Source: Benzoatithermus sp963720725 (GTDB taxonomy: Bacteria; Pseudomonadota; Alphaproteobacteria; Geminicoccales; Geminicoccaceae). From it: a DNA stretch of 64,000 nucleotides. The notes under the pieces were generated by a model that ran no database searches, was not told the DNA's origin, and saw only the letters and a program-made list of their open reading frames with translations. The stretch spans positions 1,426,001 through 1,490,000 of the forward strand of contig CAVRGN010000003.1 in NCBI GenBank assembly GCA_963720725.1, read 5' to 3'. The position numbers were made by a program, and so were the translations under genes. Numbering within the stretch: the stretch's first letter is position 1; each line of letters starts with the position of its first letter. Shown piece after piece: positions 18,130-26,328 of this stretch.

Positions 18130-18876
18130 ATGGCCAAGGTGCTGCTGGTCACCGGCGGCTCGCGAGGCATCGGCGCGGCGATCTGCCGGCTGGGTGCGCG
18201 CGACGGCTACGACGTCGCGATCAACTATGCCGGCCGGGCGGATGCGGCCGAGGCCGTGGCCACGGACGTCCGCGCTGCCGGCAGGCGGGCGATCACCATT
18301 CAGGGCAGTGTCGCCGACGAGTCTGCGGTCGCGGCGATGTTCGAGCGCACGGGCGACGAGCTCGGTCCGGTGGACGCCTTCGTCAGCAATGCCGGTGTGA
18401 TCCACAAGGCGGCACCTCTGGCCGACATCCCGATCGGCGAGATCCGGCGGATCGTCGACGTCGACCTCACCGCCCACCTGATCTGCTGCCGCGAAGCCGT
18501 GCGGCGCATGTCCAACAAGCGGGGCGGCAAGGGCGGCGCCATTGTCCTCATCTCGTCGATGGCGTCGGAACTCTATGGATTGGGCGGCTTCATTCCGTAT
18601 GGCGCCGCAAAGGGCGGGATCGACGTCCTGACCATCGGCCTGGGCAAGGAAGTGGCCGGGGAGGGGATCAGGGTGACCGGTCTGCGCCCCGGGCTCATCG
18701 ATACCGACATCCAGGTGGAGACCGGCATCGAGGACCGCATCGCCCGCTTCGGCCCGACCGTGCCGCTGGGGCGCTCGGGCACGGCCGACGAGGTCGCCGA
18801 GGCCACCATGTGGTTGCTCTCGGATCGCGCCTCCTACGTGACCGCAACCCTGTTCAACATATCCGGCGGCCGGTGA
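18130..18876 (+). CDS. SDR-family NAD(P)-dependent oxidoreductase
   Basis: Short-chain dehydrogenase of 248 aa. Cofactor motif TGGSRGIG at residues 8-15, NAG motif SNAGV near 91, catalytic serine in LISSMASELYG and Tyr/Lys in YGAAKGG near 157-161. The start follows GGGAGG with good spacing. Lying between a transporter and a fumarylacetoacetase-family gene, it probably oxidises or reduces an intermediate of the imported compound. The substrate is unknown. Confidence 0.88.
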   Translation: MAKVLLVTGGSRGIGAAICRLGARDGYDVAINYAGRADAAEAVATDVRAAGRRAITIQGSVADESAVAAMFERTGDELGPVDAFVSNAGVIHKAAPLADIPIGEIRRIVDVDLTAHLICCREAVRRMSNKRGGKGGAIVLISSMASELYGLGGFIPYGAAKGGIDVLTIGLGKEVAGEGIRVTGLRPGLIDTDIQVETGIEDRIARFGPTVPLGRSGTADEVAEATMWLLSDRASYVTATLFNISGGR

Positions 18877-18890
18877 GGGGCGGGAGCGTG

Positions 18891-20069
18891 ATGGACGAGT
18901 ATCTGAGCGTCGACGCCACCTTGCCGGCCGACGGCTATGCCGGCGCGCTGGTCGGCCGCGTCTGGCTCCCGGGCGCGCCCGCAGGTCCGGCGATCGTCTC
19001 GTTCCGCCCCGACGGCGTCTACGACCTGACGCCGCTGGTGCCCACGATGAGCGAGCTGTGCAACGCGCCCGACCCGGTGGCGCTGGCCCGCTCCGGGGCG
19101 GCGAGGCGGATCGGAGAACTCGGGCCGATCCTGGCCAACAGCCGCTGGGACCGGCGCGATCCCGCGCAGCCATGGCTGCTGGCGCCGGTCGACCTGCAGG
19201 CGCTCAAGGCCGCCGGCGTCACCTTCGTCCGCAGCATGCTGGAGCGGGTCGTCGAGGAGCGCGTGAAGGGCGACCCCAGCCAAGCGGCGGCGATCCGCGC
19301 CCGGATCGATGAACTGGTCGGCAGCGACCTGAGGGCGGTCAAGCCGGGCTCCGAGGCGGCGGCACGGCTCAAGGAGCATTTGGTGGCGGAGGGCGCCTGG
19401 TCGCAGTATCTGGAGGTCGGGATCGGTCCGGACGCCGAGATCTTCACCAAGTCGCAGCCGATGTCGGCGGTCGGGCACGGTAGCGAGGCCGGGATCCACC
19501 CCCGCTCGCACTGGAACAACCCGGAGCCCGAACTCGTGCTGGTCGTGAGTGCCGCCGGCGCGATCGTCGGTGCGACCCTGGGCAACGACGTCAACCTGCG
19601 CGATGTGGAAGGCCGCAGCGCGCTTCTGCTGGGCAAGGCCAAGGACAACAATGCTTCGTGCGCCCTGGGGCCGTTCATCCGCCTCGTGGACCGGAGCTTC
19701 GGGCTGGACGCGATGCGCGCGGCCGAGGTGGGCCTCAGCGTGCTCGGCGAGGACGGCTTCACCTTGCGAGCGACGAGTTCGATGGGCGAGATCAGTCGCG
19801 ACATCGAGGAACTGGTGGCGCATGCGATCGGGCCGCATCACGCCTATCCCGACGGGTTCGTCCTGTTCTGCGGCACGATGTTCGCTCCGGTCGTCGACCG
19901 GGACGCGCCGGGTCTTGGCTTCACCCACCACGTCGGCGACGTGGTCGCGATCACGACGGAGACGCTCGGCACGTTGGCCAACCGGATGGAGGACTGCACG
20001 CGCCTGCCGCCGTGGCGGTTCGGTTGCGGGCAGCTGATGCGCAACCTGTCCGAGCGCGGGTTGCTCTAG
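18891..20069 (+). CDS. Fumarylacetoacetate hydrolase-family protein
   Basis: FAH-fold enzyme of 392 aa. Metal ligands can be placed in NPEPELVLVV, GNDVNLRD and KAKDNNASCALGPF. The about 390-residue form, with about 170 residues before the core, resembles FAH-family enzymes of sugar-acid pathways (for example 2-keto-3-deoxy-pentonate dehydratases) more than classical fumarylacetoacetase. That assignment is family inference only. It starts 14 nt after the dehydrogenase stop and ends before a bidirectional hairpin, so it closes the transporter operon. Confidence 0.83.
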   Translation: MDEYLSVDATLPADGYAGALVGRVWLPGAPAGPAIVSFRPDGVYDLTPLVPTMSELCNAPDPVALARSGAARRIGELGPILANSRWDRRDPAQPWLLAPVDLQALKAAGVTFVRSMLERVVEERVKGDPSQAAAIRARIDELVGSDLRAVKPGSEAAARLKEHLVAEGAWSQYLEVGIGPDAEIFTKSQPMSAVGHGSEAGIHPRSHWNNPEPELVLVVSAAGAIVGATLGNDVNLRDVEGRSALLLGKAKDNNASCALGPFIRLVDRSFGLDAMRAAEVGLSVLGEDGFTLRATSSMGEISRDIEELVAHAIGPHHAYPDGFVLFCGTMFAPVVDRDAPGLGFTHHVGDVVAITTETLGTLANRMEDCTRLPPWRFGCGQLMRNLSERGLL

Positions 20070-20093
20070 GCGGAGGCCGGCCCAGACAAGGCA

Positions 20094-20114
20094 ACGGGGC
20101 CGTTTCGGCCCCGT
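20094..20114. terminator. Bidirectional terminator hairpin
   Basis: Perfect 8-bp inverted repeat ACGGGGCC/GGCCCCGT with loop GTTTC, sitting between the convergent FAH-family and YdcH genes. It is well placed to end transcription from both sides. Confidence 0.7.
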
Positions 20115-20125
20115 CTCGGTGTCTG

Positions 20126-20326
20126 CTAGGCTGGTACGGGCGCCAGCCCGCGGAATTCCGGACCGTGGCGGAGACGCTCGATCTCCTCCTTGATCCGCAG
20201 CTTCTCCTTCTTCATGCGCACGAGATGGCCCTGGTCGGGCATGGGCCTGTGCAACTCCTCGTCGATGAGGTGCTCCAAGTGAGCATGCTTGTTGCGCAGG
20301 CTGTCGACGTGCTCCTGAACGGACAT
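20126..20326 (-). CDS. YdcH family (DUF465) small protein
   Basis: 66 aa, a short helical hairpin typical of DUF465: VDSLRNKHAHLEHLIDEEL, then HLVRMKKEKLRIKEEIERL. Start taken at MSVQEHVDSL rather than 54 nt further upstream. Role unknown. A second member of the family lies at 21968-22177, on the other side of the glucokinase gene. Confidence 0.85.
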   Translation of the reverse strand: MSVQEHVDSLRNKHAHLEHLIDEELHRPMPDQGHLVRMKKEKLRIKEEIERLRHGPEFRGLAPVPA

Positions 20327-20418
20327 GGGTTCGCAACCCTCCCAAAAGCTATCCGACCGACATTGACAACGTAGTGACAAGTCGAGGGCATTTCCACCCT
20401 AAATTGGTTGCGGGTCCA

Positions 20419-20922
20419 TTACGCCGCCGAGAGCCCGGTGTCGGCTGCAATACGCAGGAGCGTTTGCATCTCGGTGCTCTCCAGCAGCCGGGCGAGCCCG
20501 AGGGCGGCGAGATTGACGTGGACCGTCAACGGGTCAGGCACCGCCGGCTCCACCGGTCCGACCGCCGCCTCGAGCAGCAGCTGCTCGACCTGCTCCAGGC
20601 CCAGCTCGACCCGGGCGAGGTCGTTGCGCCAGGCGGCGAGGGGTGCGGGCCAGGGCAGGTCGCTGCGCTGCTTCAGGCGCCGCCGGACGCGGCGCAGCGG
20701 GGCCACGATCGGCTCCTGCCAGTCGCGGGCCAGCCGCGCCAGCCGCCGGCCCTTGCCGACGCTGAGGCGATGGCCGCAGATCCCCAGCCACAAGCCCAGA
20801 AGGACGAGGTTCACGTCCGCGTCCTCCCGGTCCTGGAGGGCGATGCAGGCGTCGGCCACCTCCGGCCTGCCATAGAAGTCGAGCGAGAAGCGCCAGAACG
20901 CCCCGTCCGGCAGCCCATCCAT
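20419..20922 (-). CDS. TIGR02444 family (DUF2390) protein
   Basis: 167 aa; matches the TIGR02444 family by its start, AFWRFSLDFYGRPEVADACI, then LQDREDADVNLVLLGLWL and a W-Q-P-I-V-containing stretch near residue 70. Function is not established. Its start lies 6 nt after the glucokinase stop, so the two are probably cotranscribed. Confidence 0.8.
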   Translation of the reverse strand: MDGLPDGAFWRFSLDFYGRPEVADACIALQDREDADVNLVLLGLWLGICGHRLSVGKGRRLARLARDWQEPIVAPLRRVRRRLKQRSDLPWPAPLAAWRNDLARVELGLEQVEQLLLEAAVGPVEPAVPDPLTVHVNLAALGLARLLESTEMQTLLRIAADTGLSAA

Positions 20923-20928
20923 GGCCGA

Positions 20929-21864
20929 TCAGTCGCCGAGCCGATAGTGCGCGGCGCCGATCAGGCCGGTGTCGCCCCGCAGCACGAGCCAGGTCGGAAT
21001 GGGTTCAAGGAAGGCGCGCATCCGGCCCTTGTCGAGGAAGCGGTGACGGAATGCGGCCCGGTCGAACAGGGCGCCGAGGCGCAGGCAGACCCCGCCGGCG
21101 ACATAGACGCCCCCGCGCGCGCCGATGGTGAGCGCGAGGTTGCCGGCTGCCGCACCCAGCAGGGCGCTGAACATGGCCGCGGCCTCGACGCAGGCAGGGC
21201 AGGTGGCGTCGCGCGCGGCCTGGGTCACCTCCTCGGCCGTCCCGGCCGGGGTGGACCCCCCGTCGATCGTCGCCAGGGATTGGGCGAGGTTGAGCAGGCC
21301 CTGGCCGGACAGCAGCCGCTCGTTGGACACATGCCCCAGCCGCGCGCGCATCACGGCCAGCACCCGGTCCTCGCGCTCGTTTCCGGGAGCGAACGAGACA
21401 TGCCCGCCTTCCGTAGGGAGTGCCGTCCAGCCGAGCGTGCCCGGCACCAGCGCAGAGACACCGAGCCCGGTGCCGGCGCCGAGCACGCCCACGGCCCGAC
21501 CGGCTGTGGCGGTTCCTTCGCCCATGCGCTCCAGCTCGTCGCCGGCGAGTTGCGGCATCGCCAGCGCCTGGGCGACGAAATCGTTGATGACGGCCAGGTG
21601 CTGCAGGCCCAGTCGCTCCTTGAGGCTGGTGATCGAGAACCGCCACGGGCTGTTGGTGAATCGGATCTCGTCGGCCTCGACCGGGGTGGCGACCGCGATG
21701 ACGGCTTCCGTGACCCGCTCGGAGCCGAGATGGGCCTCCGCCGCGGCGGCGAGATCCGGATAGTCGCGCACCAGCAGGTGGCGCTCGTTGCGCACCGAGC
21801 CGTCCTTCTCGACCAGCGCGAACCGGGCGTTGGTGCCGCCGATGTCGCCGATCAGCCTGGTCAT
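20929..21864 (-). CDS. glk: Glucokinase
   Basis: ATP-dependent glucokinase of the Glk family, 311 aa, which phosphorylates glucose in the cytoplasm. Phosphate-binding GDIGGTNARFAL is at residues 6-17, catalytic Asp in VINDFVAQALAMP near 94, GAGTGLGVS near 129, glucose-binding TEGGHVSF near 149, and AGGVCLRLG near 268. Divergent from the small YdcH gene at 21968. TIGR02444 follows it. Confidence 0.92.
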   Translation of the reverse strand: MTRLIGDIGGTNARFALVEKDGSVRNERHLLVRDYPDLAAAAEAHLGSERVTEAVIAVATPVEADEIRFTNSPWRFSITSLKERLGLQHLAVINDFVAQALAMPQLAGDELERMGEGTATAGRAVGVLGAGTGLGVSALVPGTLGWTALPTEGGHVSFAPGNEREDRVLAVMRARLGHVSNERLLSGQGLLNLAQSLATIDGGSTPAGTAEEVTQAARDATCPACVEAAAMFSALLGAAAGNLALTIGARGGVYVAGGVCLRLGALFDRAAFRHRFLDKGRMRAFLEPIPTWLVLRGDTGLIGAAHYRLGD

Positions 21865-21967
21865 GACATCGCCTCCGCGTGGACGGCTGCGGCCGCCGTC
21901 GGAAAGTGGCCCTGCCTCCGCAGCCTGTGCTATAGCTTGCCGGCTCGCTCGACAATGGCGTCACGGG

Positions 21968-22177
21968 ATGGATGAGGTTCCGCCGAGGACCGAGATCGAC
22001 ACCAGGCTCGAAACCCTGCGCGCCGCGCACCGGGCCCTCGATCAGCGCATCGCCCAGCTGGCGGCCGAGGGCAGCCGCGACGAGGTCGAACTGCAACGTC
22101 TGAAGAAGCAGAAGCTGGCGCTCAAGGACCGGATCGCCCATCTGGAGAGCGACCGGATCCCGGACATCATCGCCTGA
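21968..22177 (+). CDS. YdcH family (DUF465) small protein, second copy
   Basis: 69 aa of DUF465 type: LETLRAAHRALDQRIAQL, then ELQRLKKQKLALKDRIAHLE, an antiparallel coiled-coil pair. Start at MDEVPPRTEID with GGGAT-type purines upstream. It is convergent with purK, and the stop regions overlap by 11 nt. It differs clearly in sequence from the copy at 20126-20326. Confidence 0.82.
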   Translation: MDEVPPRTEIDTRLETLRAAHRALDQRIAQLAAEGSRDEVELQRLKKQKLALKDRIAHLESDRIPDIIA

Positions 22178-23231
22178 GCCGGGTGACGTGGCCCATTTTC
22201 CGGCCCGGACGCGCGTCGCGCTTGCCGTAGAGATGGAGTCGGGCGCCGGCTTCGGCCAGCAGCTCCGGCCAGTGCAGCGCGTCCTCGCCGATCAGGTTGG
22301 TCATCGTGGCATCCGCAAAGCGGGTCGGATCGCCCAGGGGCAGGCCGCAGATTGCGCGGACCTGCTGCTCGAACTGGCTCACCGCGCAGGCATCGATGGT
22401 CCAATGGCCGGAATTGTGCGGCCTCGGTGCGAGCTCGTTGACGAGAAGCCGGCCGTCGCGGCTGAGGAACAGCTCGACAGCGAGCAGGCCCTCGAGGGCC
22501 AAGGCGGTGGCGATGCTCTCGGCCATGGTCACCGCCTCGGCCGCGAGCTCCGGTGGAATGGCGGCCGGAGCGCATGTCGTGTCCAGGATATGGTGGCGGT
22601 GACGGTTCTCGACCGGAACGTAGCTCGCGGTCTCGCCCGATGGCGTGCGTGCCGTGATCACCGACAGTTCCAGCGCGAAATCGACCCATGCCTCGTAGAT
22701 CAACACATCCTGGCGCAGCTCGGCATAGGCGGCCGCGATGTCGCTGGTCGCATCGACCCGGACTTGGCCCCTGCCGTCGTAGCCCAGGCGGGTGGTCTTG
22801 AGCACGCCGGGCCCCAGCTCGGCCGCCGCCCGGTGCAGGTCGGCCACGGAGGCGACCCGGGCATGGGCGGTGACCGGGCAGCCAAGCTCGGCCACGAAGC
22901 CCTTCTCGGCCAGCCGGTCCTGGGTCACCCGCAGCACCGCTGCACTTGGACGGACCGGCCGCAGGCCCGCCAGCCGGTCCAGTGCTTCCACCGGGACGTT
23001 CTCGAACTCGAGCGTGACCACGTCGACCTGCTCAGCGAACGCGCGCAGCGCCGCCGGGTCGTCATAGTCGGCGCAGGTGAAGGCGGCCGCCACGTCGGCC
23101 GCTGGACTGTTCGGCTCCGGAGCGAAGACGTGGCAGCGATAGCCCAGCCGCGCGGCCGCCATCGCCGTCATGCGCCCGAGCTGACCGCCGCCCAGGATGC
23201 CGATGACCGATCCGGGTGGAATCGCGCTCAC
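22167..23231 (-). CDS. purK: 5-(carboxyamino)imidazole ribonucleotide synthase PurK
   Basis: ATP-grasp enzyme making N5-CAIR from AIR, bicarbonate and ATP in purine synthesis, 354 aa. Visible features are IGILGGGQLGRMTAMAAARLG at the N-terminus, ATP-grasp stretches KTTRLGYDGRGQ and VELFLSRDGRLLVNELAPRPHNSGHWT, and the C-terminal MTNLIGED. The GTG start overlaps the purE stop in GTGA, so translation is coupled. In frame, the sequence is open far upstream, but that part is antisense-like. Confidence 0.94.
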   Translation of the reverse strand: MSAIPPGSVIGILGGGQLGRMTAMAAARLGYRCHVFAPEPNSPAADVAAAFTCADYDDPAALRAFAEQVDVVTLEFENVPVEALDRLAGLRPVRPSAAVLRVTQDRLAEKGFVAELGCPVTAHARVASVADLHRAAAELGPGVLKTTRLGYDGRGQVRVDATSDIAAAYAELRQDVLIYEAWVDFALELSVITARTPSGETASYVPVENRHRHHILDTTCAPAAIPPELAAEAVTMAESIATALALEGLLAVELFLSRDGRLLVNELAPRPHNSGHWTIDACAVSQFEQQVRAICGLPLGDPTRFADATMTNLIGEDALHWPELLAEAGARLHLYGKRDARPGRKMGHVTRLRR

Positions 23232-23734
23232 GATCCCGGTTCGCTCGGCACGGAAGCGACCCCCTCGCTCTGGCGCGTTCGCCACGCTGCGAGCCGTGCC
23301 GCGAGCGGCGCATCGGCCAGGGCCAGGATGGCAGCGGCGAGCAGGCCGGCATTGACCGCCCCCGCCTTGCCGATGGCGAGGGTGCCCACCGGGATGCCCG
23401 CGGGCATCTGCACGATGGAATAGAGGCTGTCGAGGCCGGCCAGGGCCTGGCTCTCGACCGGCACCCCGAGCACCGGCAAGGTGGTCAGAGAGGCGATCAT
23501 TCCGGGCAGGTGCGCCGCCCCGCCGGCCCCGGCGACGATCACCTGGAACCCTTCGCCGGCGGCGCCGCGCGCGAAGGCGAACAGCCGCTCGGGCGTGCGG
23601 TGGGCAGAGACGATCCGCGCCTCGCTGGCCAGGCCGAGCTCGTCCAGGACCGCCACTGTGTGGCGCATCGTGGCCCAATCGGAATTGCTGCCCATCACCA
23701 CGGCCACCGGCGGCCGCTGCGGCGGTGCCGTCAT
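23228..23734 (-). CDS. purE: N5-CAIR mutase PurE
   Basis: Class I PurE, 168 aa, converting N5-CAIR to CAIR next to PurK. Diagnostic motifs are VVMGSNSDWATM at about 13-24, SAHRTPERL near 43 with the catalytic histidine, and AGAGGAAHLPGMIAS near 68. Its ATG overlaps the csrA stop in ATGA, and its stop overlaps purK. The order csrA-purE-purK is therefore one coupled unit. Confidence 0.94.
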   Translation of the reverse strand: MTAPPQRPPVAVVMGSNSDWATMRHTVAVLDELGLASEARIVSAHRTPERLFAFARGAAGEGFQVIVAGAGGAAHLPGMIASLTTLPVLGVPVESQALAGLDSLYSIVQMPAGIPVGTLAIGKAGAVNAGLLAAAILALADAPLAARLAAWRTRQSEGVASVPSEPGS

Positions 23735-23949
23735 GCCACGGCCGGGTGGTCGAGCAGGCTCGCGGCACTGCGTGCCGCCGCCTCGTTGCCTTCGCGGATC
23801 TGCAGGAAGACCTCCTCGCGCAGCACCGACACCTCGGGCGGGTAGCTGAAGCCCAGGCGCACCGTACGCCCACGCACCTCGACCACCCGCACCTCGATCG
23901 CATTGTTGAGGATCACGGCCTCACCGGCGCGGCGGTTGAGATAGAGCAT
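23731..23949 (-). CDS. csrA: Carbon storage regulator CsrA
   Basis: RNA-binding translational regulator, 72 aa. The N-terminal strand is MLYLNRRAGEAVILNN and the RNA-contacting segment is VRLGFSYPPEVSVLREEV. E. coli CsrA begins MLILTRRVGE, so the similarity is clear; the tail is about 10 residues longer than in enterobacteria. It is divergent from flgB, and CsrA often controls motility genes. It overlaps purE, which is unusual. AGGAG is 7 nt before the ATG and directly follows a leader hairpin. Confidence 0.93.
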   Translation of the reverse strand: MLYLNRRAGEAVILNNAIEVRVVEVRGRTVRLGFSYPPEVSVLREEVFLQIREGNEAAARSAASLLDHPAVA

Positions 23950-23956
23950 GGCGGCA

Positions 23957-23979
23957 CTCCTGCTGGCTTTCGACCAGCA
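23957..23979 (-). promoter_or_regulatory. csrA leader hairpin with adjacent ribosome site
   Basis: In the csrA leader, TGCTGG (23979-23974) pairs with CCAGCA (23966-23961) around a 7-nt loop. The AGGAG ribosome site at 23961-23957 shares the last stem base. CAGGAG resembles the GGA core of CsrA sites, so autoregulation is possible, as known for E. coli csrA. The hairpin is seen; the regulation is inferred. Confidence 0.4.
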
Positions 23980-24063
23980 TGGCGGCCAAGACTTAAGGCT
24001 CTGTTAACCCTAGCGCGGCGATACTGCAATCCGCGCCGACCCGACGCAGCGAGTTCCAGGGTA

Positions 24064-24471
24064 ATGCCCGTGACGCCGACCCGCGCCAGCCTGTTCGACC
24101 TGATCTCCGCCCGCTCGGCCTGGCTCGGCCAGCGCCAGGCGGTCCTCGGCCAGAACGTGGCCAATGCTGATACCCCGGGCTATCTGCCGCGCGACCTGGA
24201 GACGTTCACCATCGATCGCACCAGGGCCGCGACTCGGCTCGCCCCCAGCCGCACCGTTGCCGGCCACATGGCGCCGGTGCCGGTGGCCGTCGGGCCGTAC
24301 CGCGACCGGGTGGACGCCGAGGTCGAGGTCAAGCCCTCCGGCAACGGCGTCGACCTGCCCGACCAGCTGCGCAAGATGAACAGCACCGAGCTCGACCATC
24401 AATTGGCCACCGGCCTCTACCGCCGCTATGTCGGCATGCTGCGCACCGCCATCGGCGTGCCGCAGGCGTGA
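24064..24471 (+). CDS. flgB: Flagellar basal-body rod protein FlgB
   Basis: Proximal rod component, 135 aa. N-terminal rod motif AVLGQNVANADTPGYLPRDL near residue 27 and C-terminal helix region TELDHQLATGLYRRYVGMLRTAIG match the family. Exported by the flagellar type III system without a cleaved signal. First of six flagellar genes reading rightward; start ATG 24064. Confidence 0.92.
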   Translation: MPVTPTRASLFDLISARSAWLGQRQAVLGQNVANADTPGYLPRDLETFTIDRTRAATRLAPSRTVAGHMAPVPVAVGPYRDRVDAEVEVKPSGNGVDLPDQLRKMNSTELDHQLATGLYRRYVGMLRTAIGVPQA

Positions 24472-24505
24472 CCGGCGCGGTCGTGGCCGAGGAGGAGACG
24501 CCGTC

Positions 24506-24913
24506 ATGGACCTGACCAGCGCCATGAGTATCGCCGCCGCCGGCATGCGGGCCCAGTCCGCCCGCCTCCAGGTCACGGCGGAGAACCTGGCCAACGCGGA
24601 ATCGACGGGCCTCGTTCCCGGCGGCGAGCCCTTTCGCCGCAAGACGGTCAGCTTCGCACCGCATCGCGACCGGGAAAGCGGCCTCGAGCTGGTTTCCGTC
24701 CGGCGCATCGGCGAGGACCGCCAGCCGTTCGAGCTGCGCTATCAGCCGGGACATCCCGCGGCCGACGGCGCGGGCTACGTCAAATATCCGAACGTCAACC
24801 CGCTGATCGAGCTGGTCGACATGCGCGAGGCGCAGCGCAGCTACGAAGCCAATCTCAACGCGATGCAGATGGCCCGGACCATGATCGGTCGCACCCTCGA
24901 CCTGCTCCGCTGA
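24506..24913 (+). CDS. flgC: Flagellar basal-body rod protein FlgC
   Basis: Rod component, 135 aa. MDLTSAMSIAAAGMRAQSAR, then TAENLANAESTG at about 23-34 and the FlgC-type end YVKYPNVNPLIELVDMREAQRSYEANL. GAGGAGACGCCGTC before the ATG supplies a ribosome site. Follows flgB after 34 nt. Confidence 0.93.
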   Translation: MDLTSAMSIAAAGMRAQSARLQVTAENLANAESTGLVPGGEPFRRKTVSFAPHRDRESGLELVSVRRIGEDRQPFELRYQPGHPAADGAGYVKYPNVNPLIELVDMREAQRSYEANLNAMQMARTMIGRTLDLLR

Positions 24914-24944
24914 GGAGAGCTGTCATGCCCGCTGAGGTTGGCCC

Positions 24945-25253
24945 GTGACCATCGCCAGTGTCGGCCAGGCGCTCAAGGCCTACGGCGCCGCGCTCGAGCG
25001 GGGGCGTGCGGCCCAAGCCGCCCCGCCTGGCGAGGAGCCGGGGTTCGCCGGACTGGTGCGTGCCGGGCTGGAGGGTGCGCGCGCCGATCTGCGCGCCGGC
25101 GAGGCCAAGGCGGTCGAGGCGCTCTCGGGCCGCGCCAGCTTGCAGGACGTGGTCGAGGCCGTGACCGAGGCCGAGCTCAGCCTGCAGAAGATGACCGCCG
25201 TGCGCGACCGCGTGATCTCCGCCTACCAGGAGATCATGCGAATGCCGATCTGA
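24945..25253 (+). CDS. fliE: Flagellar hook-basal body complex protein FliE
   Basis: 102 aa; joins the MS ring to the rod. The conserved C-terminal half is VTEAELSLQKMTAVRDRVISAYQEIMRMPI. The GTG at 24945 fits the family length; the N-terminal half is variable, as usual. Located between flgC and fliQ, which supports the call. Confidence 0.88.
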   Translation: MTIASVGQALKAYGAALERGRAAQAAPPGEEPGFAGLVRAGLEGARADLRAGEAKAVEALSGRASLQDVVEAVTEAELSLQKMTAVRDRVISAYQEIMRMPI

Positions 25254-25267
25254 GCCGGTCGGCCCCG

Positions 25268-25540
25268 ATGACGCCCGAAGCCGTGCTGGCACTCGCGCGC
25301 GAGGCATTGTGGGTGGCGATTGCCGTGGGCGCCCCGGCCCTGCTCGCCGCGCTGGCGGTCGGCGTCGCGGTCTCGCTGTTGCAGGCGCTGACCCAGATCC
25401 AGGAGAACACGCTCTCCTTCCTGCCCAAGCTGCTGGCCATCCTCCTGGTCCAGCTGCTGACCCTGCCGTTCGCGCTCACCATGCTGGGAGACTTCACCCG
25501 CGGCCTGTTCGGTCGGATCGCCGGCCTGGGGACGTCGTGA
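25268..25540 (+). CDS. fliQ: Flagellar export apparatus protein FliQ
   Basis: 90 aa with two membrane helices (WVAIAVGAPALLAALAVGVA and LLAILLVQLLTLPFALTML) and the conserved loop ALTQIQENTLSFLPKL between them. Part of the inner-membrane flagellar type III export gate. Starts 14 nt after fliE; fliP is not in this cluster. Confidence 0.92.
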   Translation: MTPEAVLALAREALWVAIAVGAPALLAALAVGVAVSLLQALTQIQENTLSFLPKLLAILLVQLLTLPFALTMLGDFTRGLFGRIAGLGTS

Positions 25541-25561
25541 CGCCGAGCCGGGAACGAGCGG

Positions 25562-26326
25562 TTGCTGGCTGACCTGCTCACTGGCGAGATCGGCGGCGTG
25601 CTGCTGGTCTTCGCCCGGCTCGGCTCGGCGCTGATGGTGGTGCCGGGGCTCGGCGAGCACTACGTGCTGCCCCGGCTGCGCCTCCTGCTCGGCCTGGCGC
25701 TGAGCCTCCTGGTCGCACCCGCGCTCGCCGGTCGGCTGCCGGTGCTGCCCGAGGAGCCGCTGGCCTTGGCAGCACTCGTCGCACCCGAGGTGCTGACCGG
25801 GTTGATGCTGGGTTTCGCCGCTCGCCTGGCTCTGGTGGCCGTCCATGTCGGTGGCTCGCTGATCGCGACCCAGTCCGGTCTCTCGGCCGCCGCCCTGTTC
25901 GACCCCAACGAGGCCACGCCCGGCACCCTTCCCGGCACGTTCCTCACCGTGGCGGCCCTGACCATCCTGTTCGCCGCCGACTTCCACCATCTCCTGCTCC
26001 GGGCGGCGGCCGGGAGCTATGCCGTCCTGCCGGTGGCAGCACCGCTGGATCTCACCGCCGCGGCGGAGCTGCTGGTCCGGCTGTCGGCCGCAGCGATCGC
26101 CGCTGGGGCCCGTGTCGCGGCGCCGATGATCCTGGCAGCTTTCCTGGTCAACCTCGCCCTCGGTGCCCTGGGGCGGATGGTCCCCTCCTTGCCGGCTCTT
26201 TTCGTCGCCCTGCCGCTGCAACTCCTCCTGGCGCTCGTCATGCTGGAGCTGGCCTTGCCGGCGGGCATGCGCCTGTTCGCCGAGGCGTTGACGCAAGGCG
26301 TCGGCTGGCTCGATCGGCCGGGCTGA
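25562..26326 (+). CDS. fliR: Flagellar export apparatus protein FliR
   Basis: 254 aa, about six helices; export-gate component. Family features include FARLGSALMVVPGLGEHYV near the start, GLMLGFAARLALVAVHVGG and DPNEATPGTLPGTFLT in the middle. TTG start at 25562, 21 nt after fliQ, without a strong ribosome site. It ends 2 nt before flhB. Confidence 0.9.
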   Translation: MLADLLTGEIGGVLLVFARLGSALMVVPGLGEHYVLPRLRLLLGLALSLLVAPALAGRLPVLPEEPLALAALVAPEVLTGLMLGFAARLALVAVHVGGSLIATQSGLSAAALFDPNEATPGTLPGTFLTVAALTILFAADFHHLLLRAAAGSYAVLPVAAPLDLTAAAELLVRLSAAAIAAGARVAAPMILAAFLVNLALGALGRMVPSLPALFVALPLQLLLALVMLELALPAGMRLFAEALTQGVGWLDRPG

Positions 26327-26328
26327 CC

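Noticed and set aside
16248..18170. 640-codon leftward open frame opposite the permeases
   Set aside because: Its glutamine/histidine/arginine-rich composition mirrors reversed hydrophobic helices of the permeases.
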